From contig JAOUOP010000035.1 in the NCBI GenBank assembly GCA_029880325.1, positions 1-64,000 on the forward strand: a DNA stretch of 64,000 nucleotides. The letters are read 5' to 3'. Position 1 is the stretch's first letter; each line of letters opens with the position of its first letter. This document shows, piece after piece, positions 5,657 to 10,693 of this stretch. The notes under the pieces were generated by a model. That model searched no databases, was not told the DNA's origin, and worked only from the letters and a program-made list of their open reading frames with translations. The stretch comes from Myxococcales bacterium. GTDB lineage: Bacteria; Myxococcota_A; Polyangia; Polyangiales; JAFGIB01. The translations under genes and the position numbers were made by a program.

Positions 5657-5745
5657 GGACTAGGGGTCTGCGACCCGTCATCCCCGCCGGAATCGTGCGG
5701 CTGCGCGGACTGGCGTCCGCTTCGCTTCGCACGATTCCGACGGCG
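5657..5745 (+). mobile_element. Intron-like element in reverse orientation, copy 2
   Basis: Plus-strand block GGACTAGGGGTC-TGC-GACCCGTCATCC followed by a long hairpin in which AATCGTGCG pairs with CGCACGATT. It is homologous to the element at 5083-5167 over both hairpins. Here it lies in the gap between tRNA-His and tRNA-Ile(GAT) and interrupts no recognisable gene. Confidence 0.5.
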
Positions 5746-5746
5746 G

Positions 5747-5824
5747 TGGGCTGGCCGGACGGACTCGAACCGACTTGCACCAGCTTCACAGGCTGGGCCC
5801 TCGACCACTTCGGGATCGACCAGC
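5747..5824 (-). tRNA. tRNA-His (GTG)
   Basis: Acceptor CTGGTCG/CGGCCAG with an encoded G at -1 facing C73, the hallmark of bacterial tRNA-His. Anticodon stem CCAGC/GCTGG with loop CTGTGAA, encoded CCA. Confidence 0.92.
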
Positions 5825-5830
5825 AGAAAC

Positions 5831-5956
5831 GGCGACGAGGTTGTGTGGAGACATCTACGCGCTCTACCAACTGAGCTACTCCCCCATGGGAGGGGAGGCG
5901 GGACTCGAACCCGCAACCTCGGGGTTATCAGCCATGTAGTCCCCACGGCATTCGCC
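5831..5956 (-). ncRNA. Y RNA-like element B: circularly permuted tRNA on a Ro60-type stem
   Basis: The ends pair GGCGA/TCGCC and GGGGAC/GTCTCC, with the shared GGCGAATG and GGGGACTACAT blocks on the 5' strand. The enclosed module is a tRNA in permuted order: anticodon-side CTGATAA, T-arm GCGGG-TTCGAGT-CCCGC, acceptor 3' strand CTCCCCT, a CCCAT connector, acceptor 5' strand GGGGGAG, then D-arm GCTC-AGTTGGTA-GAGC. This is the topology known for YrlA-type bacterial Y RNAs, where the acceptor is closed by a short loop and the Ro60 stem replaces the anticodon arm. It abuts tRNA-Arg(CCT) with no gap on the 5' side and lies six bases before tRNA-His. Confidence 0.72.
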
Positions 5957-6101
5957 TGGCATCCCCGGCAGGAGTCGACCGCTCCTGTAAAGTTCCAGCT
6001 CGCTGGTACTTTACAGGAGGGATAACGGGTCCAAAGGACCCTAGTTTACCTGCGCTTGGCAGCTTAGGAGGCGGCTGCTCTTCCAGCTGAGCTACGGGGA
6101 T
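5957..6101 (-). tRNA. tRNA-Arg (CCT) interrupted in the T-loop
   Basis: Exons 5957-5978 and 6048-6101. Acceptor ATCCCCG/CGGGGAT, loop CTCCTAA, T-stem GCAGG/CCTGC, G73 and encoded CCA. Exon joining gives T-loop TTCGACT. A C-T mismatch lies in the anticodon stem. Its CCA end is directly followed by Y RNA-like element B. Confidence 0.82.
5979..6047 (-). other. T-loop intron copy 4 (tRNA-Arg)
   Basis: 69 nt. First hairpin GGGTCC-TTT-GGACCC, one pair longer than in most copies. Second stem CCTGTAAAGT/ACTTTACAGG under CCAG-CGAG-CTGG. Both differences are compensated on the opposite strand. Confidence 0.78.
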
Positions 6102-6102
6102 A

Positions 6103-6196
6103 TGGGGAGGGAAGATGGATTCGAACCATCAATGTGCCATGTAGTCCCCACGGCATCTGCTTGTTGCAGCGAGAGATGCGGAGACCTCTTCCCTCC
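6103..6196 (-). ncRNA. tRNA-like RNA D: acceptor and T-arm with a Y-type stem
   Basis: GAGGGAA/TTCCCTC acceptor with an extra G at -1 facing C73, encoded CCA, and a normal T-arm GATGG-TTCGAAT-CCATC. The D and anticodon arms are replaced by one stem, GTCTCC-GCATC/GATGC-CGT-GGGGAC followed by TACAT. This is the same block as in the Y RNA-like elements, but closed by a loop instead of opening to the RNA ends, and without GGCGAA. The G-1/C73 pair is histidine-like. It begins one base after tRNA-Arg(CCT). Function unknown. Confidence 0.5.
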
Positions 6197-6206
6197 AGAA
6201 ACGAAA

Positions 6207-6328
6207 GCGGCGACCAGTGAATGCGGAGACAACTACGGGAGGACTCGAACCCCCTGCGGAGAATCCGCAGCTCTACTCATGAGCCGTGCCTTGTTGGTTT
6301 GCGATGTAGTCCCCGCTGCATTCGCCGC
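6207..6328 (-). ncRNA. Y RNA-like element C: three-arm tRNA-like body
   Basis: The ends pair GCGGCGA/TCGCCGC, GCATTC/GAATGC and GGGGAC/GTCTCC, with GGCGAATG and GGGGACTACAT present. The module is a tRNA body in normal order: D-arm GCTC-ATGAGTA-GAGC, an arm CTGCGGA/TCCGCAG whose seven-base apex would read TTC (glutamate), and T-arm GGGGG-TTCGAGT-CCTCC. The acceptor strands do not match, so the Ro60-type stem takes the acceptor position. It begins right behind the 3' end of tRNA-Phe. Confidence 0.6.
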
Positions 6329-6330
6329 GG

Positions 6331-6402
6331 TGCCACGAACCGGAATTGAACCAGTGCCTCCTGGGCTTCAACCAGGCGCTCTACCAACTGAGCTATCGTG
6401 GC
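6331..6402 (-). tRNA. tRNA-Phe (GAA)
   Basis: Acceptor GCCACGA/TCGTGGC, anticodon stem CCTGG/CCAGG with loop TTGAAGC, A73. CC is followed by the first base of element C instead of A. Confidence 0.9.
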
Positions 6403-6412
6403 GTGTTCGTGA

Positions 6413-6486
6413 TGGCGCCACGTACGGGAATCGAACCCGTCTCGACCGGTCGACAACCGGCTCGCATCCCAGATGCGCAACGTGGC
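6413..6486 (-). tRNA. tRNA-Asp (GTC)
   Basis: Acceptor GCCACGT/ACGTGGC, anticodon stem GCCGG/CCGGT with loop TTGTCGA, G73 as expected, encoded CCA. Confidence 0.92.
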
Positions 6487-6497
6487 AGCGAGTGCTC

Positions 6498-6568
6498 TGG
6501 CACGCCGTGGAGGAATCGAACCCCCCGCGGTCGGATTTGGAGTCCAACCTGCGCCCAGCGCCCGACGT
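6498..6568 (-). tRNA. tRNA-Trp (CCA)
   Basis: Acceptor ACGTCG/CGGCGT, anticodon stem TTGGA/TCCGA with loop CTCCAAA, T-stem GGGGG/CCTCC, G73 and encoded CCA. Confidence 0.87.
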
Positions 6569-6582
6569 ATGGACGTCTTGTG

Positions 6583-6605
6583 ATGGCTCCAGGGGCAGGG
6601 ATCGT
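6583..6605 (-). pseudogene. Duplicated 3' end of tRNA-Asn
   Basis: About 20 bases (T-arm 3' half, acceptor 3' strand and G73) repeat the end of the intact tRNA-Asn at 6666-6686. The 60 bases between the repeats hold no tRNA arm. Confidence 0.6.
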
Positions 6606-6667
6606 TGACGCGGAGCGGATGCGACGCTCCCCGAGGCCTGCCCTTGGCGACGGCGCGGAAGCGCCGG

Positions 6668-6739
6668 CTCCAGGGGCAGGGATCGAACCTGCGATCTGCC
6701 GCTTAACAGGCGGCCGCCTTTCCACTTGGCTACCCTGGA
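6668..6739 (-). tRNA. tRNA-Asn (GTT)
   Basis: Acceptor TCCAGGG/CCCTGGA, anticodon stem GCCGC/GCGGC with loop CTGTTAA, T-stem GCAGG/CCTGC, G73, no complete CCA. Confidence 0.92.
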
Positions 6740-6779
6740 AAAAGTGTGCGGCGCCCGGCACCACGCCGGGCGCCCGCAC
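6739..6779 (-). terminator. Intrinsic terminator inside the array
   Basis: On the minus strand GGCGCCCGGC pairs perfectly with GCCGGGCGCC, followed by GCACAC and TTTTT. It lies between tRNA-Leu(CAA) and tRNA-Asn, so the array is probably at least two transcription units. The T-tract overlaps the first base of the tRNA-Asn 5' end. Confidence 0.65.
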
Positions 6780-6818
6780 GAAAGCCTTATTCGATTGTCA
6801 GAGAACTCCCTGCGACGT

Positions 6819-6962
6819 TGGCTCGGGAGGGGGGACTCGACGGTTCGTGCAAAGGTCCAGTTCGCTGGAGCTTTGCAGGGTTCGCGCCGGGTCGAAGACC
6901 CTAGGCAACCCCTCGCTATCCGACACAACGACCACTTGAGGCGGCCGCTGGACGACTCCCGA
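6819..6962 (-). tRNA. Probable tRNA-Leu (CAA) with T-loop intron and irregular 5' half
   Basis: Exons 6819-6840 and 6908-6962. Acceptor TCGGGAG/CTCCCGA, G73, encoded CCA, T-stem GGGG/CCCC and T-loop TTCGAGT after joining. The anticodon region CTCAAGT fits only if the stem is CGGCC/GGTCG with a nine-base loop, and only eight bases remain for the D-arm. This may be a D-armless or decaying tRNA. Confidence 0.55.
6841..6907 (-). other. T-loop intron copy 5 (tRNA-Leu-like)
   Basis: 67 nt. First hairpin GGGTC-TTC-GACCC; second stem TGCAAAG/CTTTGCA with cap CCAG-CGAA-CTGG, the only copy with a changed cap loop. Its end AACCG can pair with GGTT at the upstream junction. Confidence 0.7.
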
Positions 6963-7040
6963 AAAAACATCGCAGCCAGACGAAGCCCTCGCGTGAGCGC
7001 GCACTTCGCCTGTCGCCTTCGATCGGAATCGAAGACGCAG

Positions 7041-7113
7041 TGGATCCGGTGGGCATCGAACCCACATCCGCCCGGGTAAGAGCCGGGTGCTCCGCCAGTT
7101 GAGCTACGGATCC
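7041..7113 (-). tRNA. tRNA-Lys (CTT)
   Basis: Acceptor GGATCCG/CGGATCC, anticodon stem CCCGG/CCGGG with loop CTCTTAC, A73, no encoded CCA. Confidence 0.92.
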
Positions 7114-7117
7114 GCGG

Positions 7118-7259
7118 TGGGGCCGGAGGGCATCGACGGTTCGTGCAAAGGTCCAGCTCGCTGGAGCTTTGCAGGGTTCGCAACGGGTCCGCAGGACCCT
7201 AGTTCACCCTCGACCGTCCGGTTAAAAGCCGGCTGCTCTGCCTGCTGAGCTACAGCCCC
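7118..7259 (-). tRNA. tRNA-Lys (TTT) interrupted in the T-loop
   Basis: Exons 7118-7136 and 7206-7259. Acceptor GGGGCTG/CGGCCCC, anticodon loop CTTTTAA, T-stem GAGGG/CCCTC. Joining gives T-loop TTCGATG. A73, CCA not encoded. Confidence 0.87.
7137..7205 (-). other. T-loop intron copy 6 (tRNA-Lys)
   Basis: 69 nt. First hairpin GGGTCC-TGC-GGACCC, second stem TGCAAAG/CTTTGCA under CCAG-CGAG-CTGG. Intron end ACC can pair with GGT of the upstream exon. Confidence 0.78.
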
Positions 7260-7312
7260 ACTGGGTGCAGCTCCCGTTTGTGTCTACTCGTCATTCATCC
7301 TCCAAAGTGAAG

Positions 7313-7399
7313 TGGTGGGGCTGGCAGGACTCGAACCTGCAATGCGCCGAAGCGCGCCCGGTTTACAGCCGAGGTGGGATGCCAGTTCCCTTCAGCCCC
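7313..7399 (-). tRNA. tRNA-Tyr (GTA)
   Basis: Acceptor GGGGCTG/CAGCCCC, anticodon stem CTCGG/CCGGG with loop CTGTAAA, long variable arm GCGC-TTCG-GCGC, encoded CCA. First gene of the array in transcription order. Confidence 0.9.
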
Positions 7400-7425
7400 G
7401 AAGCTCGTCGCTGGCCTTGCGGCAC

Positions 7426-7459
7426 AAAAAAACCGCCCGAGGCATTTGCCTGGGGCGGT
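7426..7459 (-). terminator. Intrinsic terminator upstream of the array
   Basis: On the minus strand CCGCCCC-AGGC/GCCT-CGGGCGG closes a small loop and is followed by seven T. It would end a minus-strand transcript arriving from 7486 or higher, separating it from the tRNA array whose promoter should lie between here and tRNA-Tyr. Confidence 0.75.
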
Positions 7460-7485
7460 CGTCACGCACACGCGTGTGGACCGCC

Positions 7486-7641
7486 CTAGACGGGATCCTC
7501 CAGCAGACCGGCAAAGCCATAGGCCGCATTGACCTGGGCCGGGCATTCATTCCCAGAGAGCGCAATCGCCCTGCGCTTGCTTGGGAGCATCCCTCGCAAA
7601 CTGTGCGGACAGACCGCGATCTGTTTTGAGCTCTGGGTCAT
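7486..7641 (-). CDS. Small protein of unknown function (51 aa)
   Basis: A 51-codon frame beginning MTQSSKQIAVCPHSLRGM and ending LLEDPV, followed within 30 bases by a strong intrinsic terminator. That terminator is the main reason to believe something is transcribed here. No family is recognised and no clear ribosome-binding site is seen. Confidence 0.3.
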   Translation of the reverse strand: MTQSSKQIAVCPHSLRGMLPSKRRAIALSGNECPAQVNAAYGFAGLLEDPV

Positions 7642-7720
7642 CGTTCGATCCGTAGGTGCCGTGCCGGGAAAGCTCCGTGCTGACCGGCGGGCGTAGTGGT
7701 GTGTCTCTATGACGTTTGGG

Positions 7721-7966
7721 TCAACCAAAAGGTTTCAGGTCCGCCGACTTGGCGTGCCACCGTTTGGCTCTGCGCAGAGACAATAGCGAGAGCCGTGCCA
7801 ACATCGGAGGCCTTGCCGGGAACTGCCCTAATATCCCGTAATAAAAACGTTTTTGCTGCTCGCGTGCATCTAGGGCCCAGCCCTGAGCATATCTCCATAG
7901 ATATGTTTGTATAGATACGAATACGCACTCTGGGCATCGATCGCGTGGCGCGACCGCCATTCGCAC
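7721..7966 (-). CDS. Possible small protein (up to 81 aa)
   Basis: This frame has a protein-like composition rich in aromatic and basic residues (for example QTYLWRYAQGWALDAREQQ) and points towards the small ORF and terminator at 7426-7641. Another frame overlaps it on the same strand, so the call is weak. The AT-rich stretch 7830-7925, with repeated TATAGATA-like words, could be its control region. Confidence 0.2.
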   Translation of the reverse strand: MRMAVAPRDRCPECVFVSIQTYLWRYAQGWALDAREQQKRFYYGILGQFPARPPMLARLSLLSLRRAKRWHAKSADLKPFG

Positions 7967-8036
7967 TGAAATGTCGGCTGGTTTCGGGGCGCCACCGCCC
8001 TTGGCCTGCGGTTTGCTTCATCTCTACCGGCGAATG

Positions 8037-8519
8037 GGATGGGCAACGCACTACATCAACAAGCTACGTGAAGGTCAGACGGTTTCGTTCAGGCCGCGTG
8101 GACACTCCATGTCGCCCCGCATCGAGTCGGGGCAGCTCTGCACGGTCGAGCCGGTCGAGCCCACCGAGCTCGAGGTTGGCGACATCGTGCTCTGCAAGGT
8201 GAATCGGTCGCAGTACCTGCACCTCGTGAAGGCCATTCAGGGCGCGCGCCATCAGATCGGCAATGAGGACCCGGAGAGAGCGAATTTGTCCATTTGGCAC
8301 GCACCGGCGGGCACGCTCGCGCCGTGCGTCCTCGAAGAATTCCTCGATGTACCTCGGGTACGACTGCGGATTCTTGTCCGGGCGCCGTCGCGATCGCACT
8401 CCGCCGTCACGCGCCAAATGGACAAATTCGCTCTCCCCAGGTCCTATCCGCGGCGGCATCAACGGCTGGATCGGAGCGAGCTCGATCTATGGTCGCCTGA
8501 CCTCCGTAGACGAATGAGA
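8037..8519 (+). pseudogene. S24/S26-like peptidase-fold gene broken by an inverted-repeat insertion
   Basis: The N-terminal part matches a family with the signal-peptidase/LexA-type fold: RGHSMSPRIESGQLCTVEPV, LEVGDIVLCKV, YLHLVKAI, HQIGN. The expected C-terminus, RGGINGWIGASSIYGRL, is present but in another frame from 8451 on. A segment of about 170-180 bp flanked by 23-bp inverted repeats separates the two. Reading through the insert gives an unrelated tail ending near 8522, so a functional product is doubtful. The catalytic serine would be the S of GHSMSP; a general-base lysine is not obvious. Start ATG 8037 is chosen because homology begins soon after. Confidence 0.65.
8267..8445. mobile_element. 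MITE-like insertion with terminal inverted repeats
   Basis: 8276-8298 and 8413-8435 are perfect 23-bp inverted repeats beginning GAGAGCGAATTTGTCC. Imperfect pairing (GGACC...GGTCC) extends to about 8267 and 8445. The element carries no gene and splits the S24/S26-like gene, shifting its frame. No clear target-site duplication is visible. Confidence 0.7.
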
Positions 8520-8561
8520 TGACGGGGCCCGCCGCGGCGGGCGATGATTCGGAGCATCCCC

Positions 8562-9116
8562 ATGGGAGACCGCCACAACCCACAGCGCTACGGAGAGACC
8601 TGGCCACAGGCGCGGGTCGATCTGTGCCTCGATGAGCTCGAGGCGCTGCGCGACCACGTCGTCGTATCCGGGGGCAGGGCGTGGCACTTCATGTCGCCTC
8701 CGGGTCACCTCGAGCTCAAGCACGCGCACGACCACAAGGACATCGACCTCTTCGTCGCTCCAGAAGACGTCGCCACGGTCGTCGGCGTCCTCAAGGCCCG
8801 GGGATTCGCGAAGGTCTGGACTCGGTACGACAAGCTGCCGAGCGACGAGGATTTCCGCCGATACGAGAAGACCGTGACTGCCGCCGAGGCCGCAGTACGG
8901 ATCACCATCGATTTCTTCGTCCGCGCGAAGGTTCCGGCTCGAGAGCTTCACGGTTACCGCGTCGTCGAACCGAGCTACCTGCTGGGGCTCTACTCGAACA
9001 TCCACTCGAGCGACAAGTGCTTCGCCGTCCAGGCCGCGGTGAAACTCCTGGCCACCGGCATCGACCCGGTGGGGCGGCCAGAGCTGGTCGCGATCCCGGC
9101 CCAAACACGGAGCTAG
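8562..9116 (+). CDS. Nucleotidyltransferase-fold protein
   Basis: 184 residues. The catalytic core of the polymerase-beta-like nucleotidyltransferase fold is visible as SGGRAWHFM followed by HDHKDIDLFV near residues 65-72, giving the two acidic metal ligands; a third carboxylate may lie in RITIDFF near residue 120. The arrangement recalls the lincosamide and aminoglycoside nucleotidyltransferase group. In this setting an RNA-end or tRNA nucleotidyltransferase role is possible but not shown. Start ATG 8562 is preferred over 8544 because GGAG lies at good distance. Seven bases separate it from the next gene, so the two are probably co-transcribed. Confidence 0.65.
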   Translation: MGDRHNPQRYGETWPQARVDLCLDELEALRDHVVVSGGRAWHFMSPPGHLELKHAHDHKDIDLFVAPEDVATVVGVLKARGFAKVWTRYDKLPSDEDFRRYEKTVTAAEAAVRITIDFFVRAKVPARELHGYRVVEPSYLLGLYSNIHSSDKCFAVQAAVKLLATGIDPVGRPELVAIPAQTRS

Positions 9117-9123
9117 GTTCGCC

Positions 9124-9627
9124 ATGGCATCGCCATTGGAAATACGCGCCCAGGACGTGTTGAGGGCCTGGGCTCACGGTCTGGTGACCGCGGATGCCGT
9201 GGTGAGCTGGGCCGACAGCACGATCACCGAATCTGATGCCCCCGGCGCACTTCCGGATTGGCTCTACAGCCTGTCAGCGAAGGGCCCCGAGCGGTGCCAA
9301 GACCTCCCCTACTCGGAGTTCGCCTTCGAGTGGCCAGCGTCCGACTTTCGCGAAGACTTTCTCGTGGCCCTCTCCAAGACGGACCTGAGAAGCCGTCCTG
9401 ATCTCGAAGGCTTCATCCGGGTTGCCATGCAGTGCATGGGGGAGGACCTGGATGCCCCTGAGGTTCGTTTCGGCTATCAACTCGACCACCTCGTCTGCGA
9501 CTGCCAGGACATGGAAGGGGCCCTAGAGTACGCCCGCGAAGAGCTGCCGAAGTTCGTCCCCCAGGCCCGGGCCCTCCGAGCTCGACTCATGGCAGCGGCT
9601 GCGCTTGGCGATGGTGAAGGACCGTAG
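9124..9627 (+). CDS. Unknown acidic protein
   Basis: 167 residues, not recognised. It is acidic and helical, has no signal peptide or membrane segment, and carries a late cysteine pair (LVCDCQDMEG). It follows the nucleotidyltransferase gene by seven bases on the same strand and is convergent with the next gene. Confidence 0.6.
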   Translation: MASPLEIRAQDVLRAWAHGLVTADAVVSWADSTITESDAPGALPDWLYSLSAKGPERCQDLPYSEFAFEWPASDFREDFLVALSKTDLRSRPDLEGFIRVAMQCMGEDLDAPEVRFGYQLDHLVCDCQDMEGALEYAREELPKFVPQARALRARLMAAAALGDGEGP

Positions 9628-9650
9628 CGTCACCGCAATGGGCGCCGGCC

Positions 9651-10082
9651 TCAGTAGCGCGGCTCCCAGCCGCCGCCCTTCTGGCGTTTGCGGAACTCGG
9701 GCTTGAGCTCGCTGCGGGCGTCCTCCGCGAGCAGGGCGCAGGGGTCGAACCAATGGGAGGTCTTGCTGGATGCAAGGATCGGGATCAGCTCGCCCTCGAA
9801 CTCAGGCTCTTCGGGGCAACGGTGGTGCCAGAGGGCGTAGCGGTCGGGGACGTCGTCGAAGGCGAGGACCTCCTTTACGCCGCCGTTGCAGTTGGTGGCG
9901 ATGACCAGCACGGCCGGACGAGCCGCGGTGCTCCGGACTGGGAGCCGGACGACCAGGTCGTGGTGGAACTCTCCCTGCTTCCAGTGCGCGATGAGGTCCC
10001 AGTCGCCATGGCGCCTTGCAAGTTCGGCGAGGAGGTCACCCAGAATCAGATGGCTCGCGAGTGACTCGAGGTAGGTGCGCAT
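9651..10082 (-). CDS. Conserved-looking unknown protein with Trp/His/Cys-rich motifs
   Basis: 143 residues. Striking segments are VIATNCNGGVKEVLAF, WHHRCPEEPEFEGEL, HWFDPCALL, and a tail ending KGGGWEPRY. The concentration of Asn, Cys, His and Trp suggests a conserved active or binding site, but I do not recognise the family. It lies downstream of and co-directional with kptA, 59 bases away, and could be the last gene of that operon. Confidence 0.65.
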   Translation of the reverse strand: MRTYLESLASHLILGDLLAELARRHGDWDLIAHWKQGEFHHDLVVRLPVRSTAARPAVLVIATNCNGGVKEVLAFDDVPDRYALWHHRCPEEPEFEGELIPILASSKTSHWFDPCALLAEDARSELKPEFRKRQKGGGWEPRY

Positions 10083-10141
10083 GTGCCATTCAATCTAGCT
10101 GGCGGGCGTCGCTCGGCAACTGCGTCCTGTGGGGAGCTGGC

Positions 10142-10693
10142 CTACTCGTTGGGAAAGACGATGTAATTCGGCGTCACGGTTTCCGTGAGCCAGACGCCAT
10201 TGTCGCTCAGGTAGAAGGCGAAGCCGTCGTGGTGCATCGCCAGTGCCCGTACCTGGAGGAGGACTGGCGTTCCCCGTCGCTGCCCCACGTTTCTGGCCGT
10301 GGCTTCCTGGGCTGAAAGGTGCACGTGCTGTCTCTGGCCCTTGAGGAGGCCCTGCGTGCGGATGGAACCGAGGAAGCGCGCGACGGTCCCGTGGAACAGG
10401 AGCTCGAGTGGTTCCCCAGGCGTGTAGCCAAGCTCCACCGTCACGGAGTGGCCCTGGCTGGCGCGGATGCGGCCGAGGTCGTCGCTCAGCGCGAAGCGCT
10501 TCTTGTCGTTGTTGGCGACAACCTGCTGCAGCTCCTCGAGCGACACCGCGTAGCCATTGCGGGCAGCGGCCTCCAAGACCGATGGCACGTCGGCCCAGCC
10601 CCCCTCGTCCAGCTCGTTCCCCACCTCTTCGGGCCGGTGACGGAGCGCGAAGCTGAGGAACTTGCTGACCTTGATTTCGGTCTTCTTGTTCAT
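10142..10693 (-). CDS. kptA: RNA 2'-phosphotransferase KptA/Tpt1
   Basis: 183 residues. The enzyme transfers an internal RNA 2'-phosphate to NAD, giving ADP-ribose 1'',2''-cyclic phosphate and nicotinamide. Visible motifs are VSKFLSFALRHRPE at the start (first catalytic Arg-His pair), the winged-helix lobe, RIRASQGHS (second pair), LLFHGT, and the NAD-binding lobe with HVHLSA. In fungi it completes tRNA splicing; in bacteria its substrate is mostly unknown. Its ATG overlaps the stop of the ADP-ribosylglycohydrolase gene (ATGA), so the two are translationally coupled. The neighbouring intron-bearing tRNAs offer a plausible substrate source. Confidence 0.95.
   Translation of the reverse strand: MNKKTEIKVSKFLSFALRHRPEEVGNELDEGGWADVPSVLEAAARNGYAVSLEELQQVVANNDKKRFALSDDLGRIRASQGHSVTVELGYTPGEPLELLFHGTVARFLGSIRTQGLLKGQRQHVHLSAQEATARNVGQRRGTPVLLQVRALAMHHDGFAFYLSDNGVWLTETVTPNYIVFPNE

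Noticed and set aside
841..6328. Permuted group I introns as an explanation for the GGGACTACAT/GTCTCC elements
   Set aside because: GACTACA resembles the group I R element, but the two halves pair with each other as an outer stem, no P3-P8 core is present, and GGCGAATG next to a Ro60 gene fits Y RNAs better.
2967..7500. Many plus-strand open frames through the tRNA array, with recurring words such as GGIRTR, RVSNPRP and GFEPTTSCL
   Set aside because: They are antisense translations of T-loops and anticodon arms (GGTTCGAATCC read backwards) and have no ribosome-binding sites.
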